A stretch of DNA of 64,000 nt, from contig NZ_JANIDV010000003.1 in the NCBI RefSeq assembly GCF_026385505.1, positions 186,001 to 250,000 on the forward strand. The letters run 5' to 3'. Positions 17,166-27,600 of this stretch are shown one piece after another. The position numbers and the translations under genes are program-made. The DNA comes from Bombella dulcis. Its GTDB lineage: Bacteria > Pseudomonadota > Alphaproteobacteria > Acetobacterales > Acetobacteraceae. The notes under the pieces are model-generated. The model did not search any database. It worked only from the letters and a program-made list of their open reading frames with translations, and had not been told where the DNA came from. Within the stretch, counting starts at the first letter, position 1. The number at the start of each line of letters is the position of its first letter.

Positions 17166-18326
17166 ATGGATAATTTTGAATTCTATAACCCGACAAAAAT
17201 TCTCTTTGGCAAAGGGATGATTGCCAGGCTGGATGAGCAGCTGGACCGGCAGGCACGGGTTCTCATCCTCTATGGCGGGGCCAGTGCAGAGAAGAGCGGC
17301 ACGCTCGGCGAGGTCCGCAAGGCTCTCGGGAGCCGTCACTTCTGTGAGTTCGGTGGCATTGAGGCCAATCCGGCCTATGAGACCCTCATGAAGGCCGTTG
17401 ATGTCGCCCGTACGGAGAAGGTGGACTTCCTTCTGGCCGTGGGTGGTGGTTCCGTCATGGATGGCACGAAATTCGTGGCCGCTGCCGTGCCCTATCAGGG
17501 TGAGCCGTGGGACATCCTGCTGAAGCAGGGTGAAACGGTCAGGGAGGCCCTGCCGCTTGGTACGGTCGTGACCCTGCCAGCCACCGGGTCGGAAATGAAC
17601 AACATTGCCGTGATCTCCCGCAAGGAGACAGGCGACAAGCTGGCTTTCTCAAGCCCGCATGTTTTCCCGACTTTCTCCATTCTGGACCCGACACGCACCT
17701 TCAGCCTTCCGGCCCGTCAGGTGGCCAATGGCGTGGCGGATTCCTTCGTGCATGTGATGGAAGCGTATATGACCCTGCCGCAGGATGCGATGGTGCAGGA
17801 CCGTTACGCAGAAGGGCTGCTGCTCAGCCTGCATGACATTGCGGAACGTATCACCAGGGCACCTGCTGATGATTATGACCTGCGGGCCAATCTGATGTGG
17901 GTGGCGACACAGGCCCTGAATGGCCTGATCGGTGCCGGTGTGAAGCAGGACTGGGCGACCCATGCCATCGGCCATGAGCTGACGGCAAAATATGGGATCG
18001 ACCATGCCCGTACGCTGGCCATCGTCTTCCCGGCCATGCTGAAGGAACGCCGGGAGCAGAAGCGGGCCAAGCTGCTGCAATATGCCACCCGTGTTCTGGG
18101 GCTGACTGAAGGAACGGAGGATGAGCGCATTGATGCCGCCATCACCCGTATCGAAGCCTTCTTCACGGGACTGGATATTCCTGTCCGTCTGTCCGCTTAT
18201 GAGGTTGACCGTACCGGCATTGATCCCATCATAGCCCAGCTTGAAGCTCATGACATGACAGCTCTCGGTGAGGCGCAGGAGATTACGCCAGAAATCAGTC
18301 GCAAGGTTCTGGAAAGAGCTCTGTAA
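17166..18326 (+). CDS. NADPH-dependent aldehyde reductase, YqhD type (iron-containing ADH family)
   Basis: 386 residues, starting MDNFEFYNPTKILFGKG like YqhD/BdhA; an SD-like AGAGAGG precedes ATG 17166. Motifs: GGGSVMDGTKF for the cofactor, ATGSEMNN, and metal ligands in VADSFVHVMEAY and HAIGHELTAKYGIDH. These cytosolic enzymes reduce short-chain and reactive aldehydes to alcohols with NADPH. Two operator-like motifs upstream suggest derepression by the neighbouring NemR-like protein; an aldehyde dehydrogenase follows. Confidence 0.9.
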   Translation: MDNFEFYNPTKILFGKGMIARLDEQLDRQARVLILYGGASAEKSGTLGEVRKALGSRHFCEFGGIEANPAYETLMKAVDVARTEKVDFLLAVGGGSVMDGTKFVAAAVPYQGEPWDILLKQGETVREALPLGTVVTLPATGSEMNNIAVISRKETGDKLAFSSPHVFPTFSILDPTRTFSLPARQVANGVADSFVHVMEAYMTLPQDAMVQDRYAEGLLLSLHDIAERITRAPADDYDLRANLMWVATQALNGLIGAGVKQDWATHAIGHELTAKYGIDHARTLAIVFPAMLKERREQKRAKLLQYATRVLGLTEGTEDERIDAAITRIEAFFTGLDIPVRLSAYEVDRTGIDPIIAQLEAHDMTALGEAQEITPEISRKVLERAL

Positions 18327-18343
18327 GTTCCCATATGTAATTG

Positions 18344-18414
18344 GGGTGGTGCACGGGCAGTCCGTTTACCACCCTGAAGCAGCCTCGGGCAGGAGTGTGT
18401 TCCAGCTGCCCGTG
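18344..18414 (+). other. Mutually exclusive hairpins between reductase and aldehyde dehydrogenase
   Basis: GGGTGGT (18344-18350) can pair with ACCACCC (18368-18374), and CGGGCAG (18386-18392) with CTGCCCG (18406-18412). Alternatively CACGGGCAG (18352-18360) pairs over 9 bp with CTGCCCGTG (18406-18414). No T-run is present. Could set relative expression of the two genes. Confidence 0.4.
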
Positions 18415-18461
18415 TCACGAGGTTCCACCAGAGAGCGGGACCGAGAGGAGTGAGGTATTTT

Positions 18462-19853
18462 ATGGCCTACGCCACGACCAATCCTTATACAAATGAAGTT
18501 ATCAAGACATTTCCTGAGGCAACTGATCAGGAAGTGCAGGCTGCTCTGACCCATGGTCACAAGGCCTATGAAGCATGGCGGGAAACCAGCTTTGCTGAAC
18601 GTGCCAAGCTCATGAAGAACATCGGTGCCCTGCTGCGTCGGGATGCTGATAAGCTGGCCCGTCTGGCTGCTCTAGAAATGGGCAAGGTGCTGGCCGAAGG
18701 TAAGGCCGAGGTCATCCTTTCTGCTGAAATCTGCGAATATTACGCCGAACATGCAGAAGAGCTTCTGAAACCGGAGAAACTGAAGGTAGCCAATCCTTCT
18801 GAGGGGCGCCCCACTCTGGTGCATGAGCCGCAGGGGATCGTGCTGGCTATCGAGCCGTGGAACTTCCCTTATTATCAGGTGATCCGCATTGCGGCTCCGC
18901 AGATTTCTGCTGGTAATGCCGTTATTCTCAAACATGCTGGCAACCTGCCGCAGTGTGCTGCTGCCTGTCAGGCATTGATTGAGGAAGCTGGTGCGCCGAA
19001 AGGTCTGTTCCAGAATCTCTATCTGGCCCGCCATCACACGGAAGTGGTGCTGAATGATCCCCGTACCTGTGGCGTGGCCCTGACGGGTTCGGAAGGGGCT
19101 GGTTCCGTCGTGGCTGGCATCGCAGGCAAGGCCCTGAAGAAAGCCACTATGGAGCTTGGTGGCAGTGATGCCTTCATCGTGCTGGATGATGCCGACCTTG
19201 AGAAGACCGTCAAATGGGCCGTATTTGGCCGCCATTGGAATGCCGGTCAGGTTTGCGTGTCTGCCAAGCGCATCATCGTGGTGGACAGCCTCTATGACCG
19301 TTTCGTGGAGCTGTACAAGAAAGGCATCGCTGAGCTGAAGGCTGGTGATCCGCTGGACCCCAACACCAATTTTGCGCCGCTTTCCTCCCAGAAGGCAGCA
19401 GATGATCTGCGTGCTCAGGTGGAAGAGGCCAAGAAGCACGGTGCAAAGGTGGAGACCATTCCTGTGCCCGTTCCCAATCAGGGGGCTTTTTTCCAGCCGA
19501 TGATCATGACAGGGCTGGACGGGAAGAACGAAGCCCGTCACTGGGAGTTCTTTGGTCCGGTCACGCAGCTTTATCGTGCGAAGGACGAGGCTGATGCCAT
19601 TCGCATCGCCAATGATTCCCCTTATGGGTTGGGTGGGTCTGTCTTCACGAAGGACGAAGTCCGTGGCGCCCGTGTGGCAGCGAAAATCCGTACAGGTATG
19701 GTATTTATTAATCATCCGACCGGCACTAAGGCTGATTTGCCCTTCGGTGGTATTGCCCGCTCCGGGTATGGACGGGAATTGATGGGGCTTGGCATCAAGG
19801 AGTTTGTGAACCACAAGCTCATTAATATCGTGGATATTGACGCTCCATTCTGA
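18462..19853 (+). CDS. Aldehyde dehydrogenase, succinate-semialdehyde type (Sad/YneI-like)
   Basis: 463 residues; start at 18462 has GAGGAGTGAGG upstream and gives MAYATTNPYTNE. Catalytic set: N134 (EPWNFP), K157, E231 (MELGGSD) and C265 (NAGQVCVSAKR). Closest resemblance is to E. coli Sad, which oxidises succinate semialdehyde to succinate with NAD+. In this cluster with an aldehyde reductase and NemR-like regulator it may act on a broader set of aldehydes. It ends before a very strong terminator. Confidence 0.9.
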   Translation: MAYATTNPYTNEVIKTFPEATDQEVQAALTHGHKAYEAWRETSFAERAKLMKNIGALLRRDADKLARLAALEMGKVLAEGKAEVILSAEICEYYAEHAEELLKPEKLKVANPSEGRPTLVHEPQGIVLAIEPWNFPYYQVIRIAAPQISAGNAVILKHAGNLPQCAAACQALIEEAGAPKGLFQNLYLARHHTEVVLNDPRTCGVALTGSEGAGSVVAGIAGKALKKATMELGGSDAFIVLDDADLEKTVKWAVFGRHWNAGQVCVSAKRIIVVDSLYDRFVELYKKGIAELKAGDPLDPNTNFAPLSSQKAADDLRAQVEEAKKHGAKVETIPVPVPNQGAFFQPMIMTGLDGKNEARHWEFFGPVTQLYRAKDEADAIRIANDSPYGLGGSVFTKDEVRGARVAAKIRTGMVFINHPTGTKADLPFGGIARSGYGRELMGLGIKEFVNHKLINIVDIDAPF

Positions 19854-19880
19854 GAAATGGCTAGGTTTGTATTTCCGACC

Positions 19881-19926
19881 TAATACAGAAAAGGCGGCCT
19901 TCTTATGGGCCGCCTTTTCTGTATTA
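19881..19926. terminator. Bidirectional terminator with 19-bp perfect arms
   Basis: Arms 19881-19899 and 19908-19926 are exact reverse complements around an 8-nt loop. Each strand ends the GC part (GGCGGCC/GGCCGCC) with TTTT. It separates the aldehyde dehydrogenase gene from the convergent cytochrome b561 gene. Confidence 0.92.
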
Positions 19927-19938
19927 GATGTCTGGTTC

Positions 19939-20487
19939 TTACCGCCCCAGCATGGACCCCATGACACCATCACGCCGGATGACACCGTGCAGTAGGGCGG
20001 CTCCGATATGGGCGATGATGAGCAGGATCAGCCCATAGGCCAGCAGGCTGTGCAGGCAGCGCAGCGCACCCCAGAGATGGGGATGAAACCCCATGAGCGG
20101 CGGAATGTGGCATCCACCCCACAGGGTGATCGGGTACCCGCCAGCCGAGAGCATGGCCCAGCCTACCAGCGGCAGGGCGATCATGAAGCCATAGAGCAGG
20201 ATATGGGACAGGTGCGCTGCCAGCTTCATGGGGGCAGGCAGATCATCGGGCAGGGTCGGTGTGCGGTTGGTGAAGCGGTTGATAAGCCGGACAATCACCA
20301 GCAGCAGGATGAGAAAGCCCACCGTGCGGTGCAGCGTGAACAGCCCTGCATAATGAATGGTGGAATCATGCGCCATGACCAGCCCGACAAACAGCATGAC
20401 GATGATGAGAGCTGCCATCACCCAGTGAAGCAGGATGGACAGGCGGGGAAAAGGCGCGGCATGGCCCGTGTTCTGTGAGAAAGACAT
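19939..20487 (-). CDS. Cytochrome b561
   Basis: 182-residue inner membrane protein with four helices. Haem-ligand histidines are in SILLHWVMA, TLHRTVGF, and the LHSLLAYGLILLIIAHIGAAL helix. Family members pass electrons between quinone and a periplasmic partner. It begins 3 bases after the catalase-related peroxidase stops, so the two are almost certainly co-expressed, with the b561 as a likely electron donor to the peroxidase. Confidence 0.92.
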   Translation of the reverse strand: MSFSQNTGHAAPFPRLSILLHWVMAALIIVMLFVGLVMAHDSTIHYAGLFTLHRTVGFLILLLVIVRLINRFTNRTPTLPDDLPAPMKLAAHLSHILLYGFMIALPLVGWAMLSAGGYPITLWGGCHIPPLMGFHPHLWGALRCLHSLLAYGLILLIIAHIGAALLHGVIRRDGVMGSMLGR

Positions 20488-20490
20488 GGC

Positions 20491-21585
20491 TTACTGGCCC
20501 TTTCCGTCCGGGGTGAGAGTGGGATTGGTCACGTCGCCGGGTGTGACCATGCTGGGTGCCTTATGCTCGGCAGAGCGTGTCGCATAGGAGCGCATATAGA
20601 CCGATGAGCGCAGGGCCAGCAGCGGGTCATCCGAAACGCTGATGCCATCAGGCAGAATGGTGGGATCAAACACCATGGGGCCACAGGGGCTTTCATCTTC
20701 GCTATAGGCTTTTGTGAAGGTCACGGTACCGACTGTCACCTTCTGGTCAGCCGCATCCCATGGCTGACTGGGATCGTTGACAGGGTCTCCATCACGGGCA
20801 ATCGTGGCAACGATGTCCCAGCTGAGAGGCCGCTGGTCCAGCGTCTGGACCAGACGTTTGAAGAGATAGTTTCCGTCATTGGCACCGCTGCCTTCTGCCG
20901 GGGCAAAAGGTTCCTTGGCCACGACGGACCAGCGGACAGCTGTTTTCTTCCCGGTGCTGTCGGTCAGGATGAAACTGTCGAGGCTGTTATAGCTGTCATT
21001 GGTCAGATCAGATGTCTGCTTATGGGCTTTGGCCTGTTCAAAGGCCGTTTTCAGCCAAGGGCGCTGGACCGCATAGGTCTGGACAGCCACAGGGTCAGGT
21101 TTGTGCGTGGCAGGGTCCAGCTTGGCTGCACCGAAGAATGCATAGGCATCGGCAATGTCCCGCATGGACTGGAGCGGAACATCGACCAGAGCCATCCGCC
21201 AGTCATCTCCCTTTGGAGACAGTATCTGGAGGGCCAGGCTGCGGGCCACGGCCGGGTTGTCCGGCAGGTAGGGCAGCGGTGGTGCCAGTGAGAAACGCCC
21301 CATGACAGGTAAATGCTCTCCTTTGAAGATGCCGGAGCGTGAAAGGGCCTGTCCCTTTGGAGAGGGGTCGAACCAGCCTGTGACACACATGCCTTTTGCA
21401 TGGGCACGGCGGAAGCCATCACCCAGAGCACCAGCATTGTGGAAGCGTTGCATGAAATGGGAAGGAGATATGGAGGGCGGCCTGAAGACGCCGGCCGTCC
21501 AGGCCATCAGGCCACCAAGACAGAGTGGCGGCAGAACGACCGCCGCCCAGCGGGCCGGACTGCCCTTGCGGGGGGAATGCGCCAT
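20491..21585 (-). CDS. Catalase-related haem peroxidase (SrpA-like), exported
   Basis: 364 residues with an N-terminal membrane/signal segment (about 12-34: WAAVVLPPLCLGGLMAW). The catalase fold is reduced: distal region FRRAHAKGMCV, a NSLDSF motif and the proximal haem region FDPTILPDGI...RSSVYMRSYATR containing the ligand Tyr. These minimal catalase-like proteins act as organic-substrate or quinol peroxidases. Paired with cytochrome b561, a membrane-coupled periplasmic peroxide reductase is likely. Confidence 0.85.
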   Translation of the reverse strand: MAHSPRKGSPARWAAVVLPPLCLGGLMAWTAGVFRPPSISPSHFMQRFHNAGALGDGFRRAHAKGMCVTGWFDPSPKGQALSRSGIFKGEHLPVMGRFSLAPPLPYLPDNPAVARSLALQILSPKGDDWRMALVDVPLQSMRDIADAYAFFGAAKLDPATHKPDPVAVQTYAVQRPWLKTAFEQAKAHKQTSDLTNDSYNSLDSFILTDSTGKKTAVRWSVVAKEPFAPAEGSGANDGNYLFKRLVQTLDQRPLSWDIVATIARDGDPVNDPSQPWDAADQKVTVGTVTFTKAYSEDESPCGPMVFDPTILPDGISVSDDPLLALRSSVYMRSYATRSAEHKAPSMVTPGDVTNPTLTPDGKGQ

Positions 21586-21691
21586 TGGAGGATCTCCTCA
21601 ACAGGTGATAGAATTTGTCCTCAGGCCGTATCAGATGTCATCCATTGCGCAAAGTGAAAGTAACGGAATGGAAAGAGAATGAACGCACCCA

Positions 21692-21719
21692 CCCACCCTG
21701 TCTGGTGTGACAGGGTGGG
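21692..21719 (-). terminator. Candidate terminator of the RND operon
   Basis: CCCACCCTGTC (21692-21702) and GACAGGGTGGG (21709-21719) are perfect 11-bp arms with a 6-nt loop, 15 bases past the stop of the outer membrane channel gene. The T-run on the minus strand is poor, so termination may be partial. Confidence 0.6.
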
Positions 21720-21734
21720 GTTACACGGTTTCCT

Positions 21735-23402
21735 TCAGGGCATGGCCCCGATGGGCAGTGGCTTGAGATGGGCATTGGTGCCACGGCCCACGGCATCCGG
21801 GGCATCATGGGTCAGGTCCTCATGGGCCTCGGGATGTTCGGAGGCATTGACGTCACCAACCTGTTTGGGATGGTGCAGCCCTTCATACTGGAAGGCTCCG
21901 ACAGACAGGGTCTCTGCCATGGTGGGCAGGTTCCTGGAATCCCATCCACCGCCCAGGCTGCGGATCAGGGAAACGTCAGCCTGATAGAGCCTTGTGGCCA
22001 CCTCCACCTGCGTGATGCGGCTGTGGAGCGTGTTTTCTTGACTGAAAATGGCATCCAGATAGGTGCCCACACCGCCCTGATAGAGCGTCATGGTCATGTT
22101 CTGGGTTTCCAGATTGGCATTGACGGCCTTCTCCAGAGCCTGATTTTCCAGATTCAGGCGGTTGGTGCGGGAGAGGCCATCTTCCACTTCCCGGAAAGCG
22201 GAGAGAACGGTCGTGCGGTACTGGTCCCGTGTTTCCCGGTAAGCCGACCATGACCGCTGGAGTTCCGCCCGGTGCACGCCGCCATCAAAGAGCGGAATGT
22301 TCATGCGGGCACCATAGGTCCAGAGTGAATTGGCCAGATTGGCCAGCTTGAAGCCATTGGCTTCGAACCCGGCATCCGCATTGAGGGAGAAATGCGGATA
22401 GAAAGCGGCACGGGCGATCCCGATGGCCCGGTTGGCCTGGGCCATTTCACGCTCCGCACTGGCAATGTCCGGCCGCCGCTGGAGCAGGCCGGAGGGTACA
22501 CCCGTGGGGATGGAGGGCTGGTGGAAGTCCAGTGCCTTGACCGGGTCGATATGGAAGCTGGAAGGTGCACTGTTGGTCAGCACGGCAATGGCGTGCTCCG
22601 TCACCTCACGGGCGGCCTGGATGTCATACAGGGCAGCCTGCGTGGTGTAGAGCTGGGCCTCGGCACGAGCGAGGTCCAGCCGTGGAGCGGCCTTGTATTG
22701 CAGCTGGGTGCGGGTGACGTCCAGTGCCCGCTTATAATAGGCGATGGACTGCTGGTAGATGGCGACCTGTGCATCATAGCCACGCAGCTGGATGTAATCG
22801 GTGGCCAGTTCCGCTTCCAGGCTCAGCCGGGCCATGGCGAAGCGGGCGGCTTCCTGCTGGGCAGCCTGCCGGTTCATGCGGACACGGTTGCGGATGGCAG
22901 ACCAGATGTCCGGCTCCCATGAGGCCAGACCGGCATATTCTTCCTGCGTCTGGGTCAGCGTGGCCCCGTTACGGAAGAGCCTGTCAGCCGACTGCTTGTT
23001 GTCCGACCCGCCAGCATCAAGGCTGAGATGGGGGAGCAGGTCCGCCCGGGCCTTGGCTACGAGAGAGCGGGCCTGAAGGAAGCGTTCCGCCGCTGCCTGG
23101 AGGTCGCCATTCTCGGCAATGGCCCGGTCTTCCAGCTCGTTCAGCAGCGGGTCACGGAAGAGTGTCCACCAGTCGCTGGGGAGGGTCATGTCCGCCGGTC
23201 TGGCGACGGCGAAGGGAGCCTGCCCTTCCCAGCTGTCCGGCACGACAAAATGGGGCGGTTCGTAGCGGGGAGCGAGGTCGCAGGCCCCAAGGCTCGTGAG
23301 GGCCAGCAGGCCGCTCCCGAGGGCTGCCTGGCGGGCCAGACGGCCCAGCCTGTGACGGGTCTTCTTCATGGGGGAGAAACGTTCAGAGATCACGGTGGTC
23401 AT
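21735..23402 (-). CDS. Outer membrane efflux channel lipoprotein (OprM/NodT family)
   Basis: 555 residues with a lipoprotein signal ending LTSLGAC, followed by PRYEPPHFVVPDSW typical of OprM/NodT proteins and two outer-membrane-efflux-protein repeats. It forms the trimeric exit duct of the RND pump. Its ATG overlaps the adaptor stop (TGATG), with GGAG ten bases upstream, so translation is probably coupled; a second ATG at 23369 lies directly at the signal peptide. The C-terminal 45 residues are His/Glu-rich and non-conserved in look. Confidence 0.9.
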   Translation of the reverse strand: MTTVISERFSPMKKTRHRLGRLARQAALGSGLLALTSLGACDLAPRYEPPHFVVPDSWEGQAPFAVARPADMTLPSDWWTLFRDPLLNELEDRAIAENGDLQAAAERFLQARSLVAKARADLLPHLSLDAGGSDNKQSADRLFRNGATLTQTQEEYAGLASWEPDIWSAIRNRVRMNRQAAQQEAARFAMARLSLEAELATDYIQLRGYDAQVAIYQQSIAYYKRALDVTRTQLQYKAAPRLDLARAEAQLYTTQAALYDIQAAREVTEHAIAVLTNSAPSSFHIDPVKALDFHQPSIPTGVPSGLLQRRPDIASAEREMAQANRAIGIARAAFYPHFSLNADAGFEANGFKLANLANSLWTYGARMNIPLFDGGVHRAELQRSWSAYRETRDQYRTTVLSAFREVEDGLSRTNRLNLENQALEKAVNANLETQNMTMTLYQGGVGTYLDAIFSQENTLHSRITQVEVATRLYQADVSLIRSLGGGWDSRNLPTMAETLSVGAFQYEGLHHPKQVGDVNASEHPEAHEDLTHDAPDAVGRGTNAHLKPLPIGAMP

Positions 23403-24601
23403 CAGTCATCATCTCCGGATTCTTCCCAGCCGCTCTGGTTATAGCCCCGGGCGGGCGTCACGATATGGACGGGGTCGCCTTCCAGCAGGTCGGCAGGCGG
23501 GTTGTTGATGATGCGGTCATCAGCCGTGATGCCTGCCTGAACTTCAGTGGAGCTGTCCGCCATCTTGCCGACACGGATATTCTTGAAGTGGACGGTATTC
23601 TTCTGGTCCACGGTGGCGACCTGCATCCCTTTTTCCTGGAAGACGAGAGACCCCGTGGGAATCTTCAGCAGGTGGGAGGCGTTGTTGTTGGCCTTCAGTG
23701 AGACGGAGGCGAAGGTGCCCGGCCAGAGGGCATGGTCAGAATTCTCGACGGTGAATTCGGAAACGGCCGTGCGGGTATTGGGGTCATAGCCGAGGGAGGC
23801 TGTCAGGAATTTGGCCGTGAAGATGCGGTCCGGATACTGGGGAACGTGGATTTCTGCCGTCAGGCCGTCCGTCAGCATGTAGGAGAAGATTTCCGGGACG
23901 GAGATGAACAGGCGCAGGCGGTGCGTGTCGGCCACGGTGAAAAGTTCGGAAGCCCCGCCAGCGGCGTTGAGCTGGCCGCCCCCGCTGTTGACGTAATCAC
24001 CCACATTGATGGAACGGGCCGTCACGACGCCATCGAACGGAGCCACGATCTGCTTGAACTTTTCCAGTGCGGCGAAGTGGTCCACGTTGCGCTGGGCCGC
24101 TTCCATCTTGGCATAGGCGGCCTGCTCGTCTGCCGTGGCAACGGAGACGGACTGACCGGATACGGCCTGGGAGTGGCCCATGGCCCGCCAGCGGCTGGCG
24201 GTCACCGAGGCCAGATTGTACTTGGCCTTCTGGGCGTCCAGGTCAGCCAGAGCCTGGGCGTACTGGGCATCCAGTGCCGGAGCGTTGATCTCGGCCAGCA
24301 CGTCACCCTGATGAACGATGGCACCGTAATCCTTGTACCACATTTTCACATAGCCGGAGACCTGCGCATAGATCGGGGCCTGATACCAGGCATCAATCGT
24401 GCCGGGGAGGGTCAGGCTCACCCTGCTGTCTGCCTTGTGGGGAAGGATGATGGCCACGTTGGGGACGGCACTTTCCTCGGCCACGTCGTGCAGATGGGCA
24501 TTGTGGGCGATGCGGCCGAACAGAAGCACGATGATGTACAGGCCAAGCACCAGGGCGATCAGGCCGAGCAGTAATTTATGTTTACGGGACATGCTGGCCA
24601 T
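23402..24601 (-). CDS. RND efflux periplasmic adaptor (membrane fusion protein)
   Basis: 399 residues: N-terminal membrane anchor (about 8-30), lipoyl-like region (VSGYVKMWYKDYGAIVHQGDVLAEI), alpha-helical hairpin rich in Ala/Gln, and beta-barrel domains. It joins the inner membrane pump to the outer membrane duct. Start and stop overlap both neighbours (TGATG junctions), indicating a tightly coupled three-gene operon. Confidence 0.92.
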   Translation of the reverse strand: MASMSRKHKLLLGLIALVLGLYIIVLLFGRIAHNAHLHDVAEESAVPNVAIILPHKADSRVSLTLPGTIDAWYQAPIYAQVSGYVKMWYKDYGAIVHQGDVLAEINAPALDAQYAQALADLDAQKAKYNLASVTASRWRAMGHSQAVSGQSVSVATADEQAAYAKMEAAQRNVDHFAALEKFKQIVAPFDGVVTARSINVGDYVNSGGGQLNAAGGASELFTVADTHRLRLFISVPEIFSYMLTDGLTAEIHVPQYPDRIFTAKFLTASLGYDPNTRTAVSEFTVENSDHALWPGTFASVSLKANNNASHLLKIPTGSLVFQEKGMQVATVDQKNTVHFKNIRVGKMADSSTEVQAGITADDRIINNPPADLLEGDPVHIVTPARGYNQSGWEESGDDD

Positions 24602-27600
24602 CAGACGGTCTCCTTATGACGCGCAGTACGGTTGTGAATGATTGCATAGACACAGGGAACAAAGAGCAGCGTGGAAAGCGTGGCGACAATTAGCCCGCCA
24701 ATCACGGCCCGGCCCAGTGGGGCATTGGTGGAGTTGGAGGTGGCCATGGGGATCATGCCGACCACCATGGCAAGGGCGGTCATCAGCACGGGGCGGATAC
24801 GCTCCCGTCCGGCTTCTGTTGCGGCCCGGAGAGCATCGCCATGCAGCTCGATCCGCTCTCTGGCGAAGGACACCACAAGGATGGAGTTCGCCGTGGCCGT
24901 CCCCATGCACATGATAGCTCCCGTTAGGGCCGGGACGGACAGGCGTGTCCCGGTCAGGAACAGGGCCCAGGCGATCCCTGCCAGCGCACCGGGCAGAGCC
25001 GTGATGATGATGAACGGGTCCATCCAGGACTGGAAGTTGACGACGATCAGCAGATAGATCAGCACGACGGAAACCATCAGCCCGATGATGAGCTGGCTGT
25101 AGGCCCCATACATGGTCACGGCTGCCCCGTGAATCTCCGTTGCGGCCGTTTTGGGCAGCAGGGATTTCGTATCGTTGATGACCTTCTTGACGTCCGTCAG
25201 GACAGCCCCCAGGTCCCGGCCTTCGGTGGAGACATAGATGTCCACCTCCGGCATGGAGTTGAAGTGGGACACTTCACCCGGCGTTCCGGTCGGTACGACG
25301 GTGCTGATGCTGCCCAGAAGCTGGTCTCCTGACCCGGTCGGGTTGCCGTCGCCCTTGTCCACCGGGATGGTCAGCAGGTCGCTCAGATGTGTCAGCTGGT
25401 CCTGTGAGACGTAGGTGTTCAGCGGGAAAGTGACGTCATTGCTGGGGTCGAGCCAGAACTGGGGATCAACCGTGCTGGAGCCGGAAAGCGTCATCAGCTG
25501 GTTGTTGGCTAGGTCCGCTTCGGTCAGGCCGGTGGCCTGGCTGAAGGTCCGGTTGCCACGGATCATCAGGGTCGGTGTCTTCATCGTCTGCTGGATGACG
25601 ACATCGGCCGCACCCGGAATATGACGCAGGCGAGCTATGATCTTGCGGGCATAATCATAATTGTCTGCAATGTCCGGCCCGTTGATCTGGATGTCGATGG
25701 GTGCGGGGGAGCCGAAATTGAGAATCTTGGCTGTCAGGTCCGCCGGCTGGAAGGTGAAGACCGTCCCGGGGAAGCGGGCGGACAGGTCCTTTCGCAGCAG
25801 GGCACGGTAATCCCAGACGGGGGAGGCTTCATCCTTCAGGGCCACGGTCAGGTCGCAGTCCTGTGTGCCGATGGTCGGGGTGGGGATGAAGGCCTGGTTA
25901 TGTGCCCCTTCCGGCAGGCCGCAGTTGCTGACGATCTCTTCGACCTGACCCGGCAGATCATGCTCGATGCGGTCGGAGACCAGGGCGGCAATGCGTCCGG
26001 CAACTTCAATACGGGTTCCCAGCGGGGCACGCATGTGCATCTGGAGTGCATTGGACTTCGTCTCCGGGAAGAAGTCCCGTCCCGCCGTGAAATACAGTCC
26101 CAGTGACAGGACCGAGAGGCCGAGGAAGATGCCGACGAATATTTTGCGCTGTTCCACACAGCGGACCAGCAGGGCGTAGTAGCTGTCCCGGAAGCTGTTG
26201 AATTTCTCTTCAAACCCCTGCTGGAAGCGGATGAAGAAGCCCATGATGCCCGTGCGTGACGGCAGCGGGGTGGAACGGTTGCTGCTGTCCGTTCCGTCCC
26301 CCCGGTTGACGGGATGACCGGCTGCTACGGCGGCGGCATTGGCATCTGCCGTATGCTGTGCCCTGTCGGGTATGTCGTGACCGTGGGTGTGATCGGCCAG
26401 CAGATATTTCGCCATGGTCGGGACAAGGGTCCGGGACAGGACGAAAGAGGCGATCATGGCAAAGATGATGGCTTCTGCCATCGGGCGGAAGAGGTAGCCT
26501 GCCACGCCATCCAGTTCGAAGAGAGGTAGCCACACGATGCAGATGCAGGAGGTGGAGACGAAAGTCGCCGTCACGATCTGGTTAGCGGCGTCAATGATGG
26601 CAGGTTCGAGTTCCTTGCCCATTTCGAGGTGGGTGTCGATGTTCTCGATCATCACCGTGGCGTCATCCACGAGGATACCGACGGCCAGAGCCAGCCCACC
26701 CAGTGTCATGACATTGATGGACTCACCTGCCCAGCCCAGCCCGATGACTGAACAGAGAATGGCCAGCGGGATGGAGGTGGCAATGATGATGGTGGACCGC
26801 CACGATCCGAGGAAGAGCAGCACCACGATCCCGGTCAGGAAGGCGGCGGTGACCATCTCCCGCACCACGTCCTTGATGGCGTCCTTCACGAAGATGGAGG
26901 CATCGGTAAGGATGCTGACCTTCACGTCATCCGGCAGGACGGCACGCAGGCGGGGAAGGGCCTTCTTGACGCCATCCACCACGTCCAGCGTGGAGGCCTC
27001 ACCACTCTTCATGACGACGACTTCAACACCCTGACGGCCCTTCACCAGCACGAGGTTGGTCTGCGGGTGTCCGCCCCGGTACACATCCGCCACGTCATGG
27101 ACATAGATCATCGCATTGCCGACCCGCTTGACCGGAATGTTGCCAATGGCCTTCATGCTCTTGGGGGTGGCATTGGTCTGCACCATCCAGTCCACGGCGT
27201 CGATCTTCTGGTCACCGGCAGGCAGGACGATGTTCTGGTCATGCATGGCATTCTGCACGTCCATGGCGGAGAGGTGATGCGCCCGGAGCTGGTCCTGATT
27301 CAGCGTGACCATCACGAAACTGTCCATCCCGCCATAAGGATGTGGCACCACGGCACCTTCCACGGTGACCAGAAGCGGGCGGACCCGGATCATGGCCAGC
27401 TTGTAGAGGTCGGACGGTGTCTGCTTGTCGGATGTGATCTGGAGGGAAATGACAGGAACGGACGAGGCATCCAGCCGCATGATCATCGGGGCGGGGATGT
27501 TCACCGGCAGCTGCTTGATGACCGTCTGGGAAATGGCGGTCACTTCCGCTTCTGCCTCGCCAATCTCCGAACCGGGCTGGAAGAAGATCGTCACGATCCC

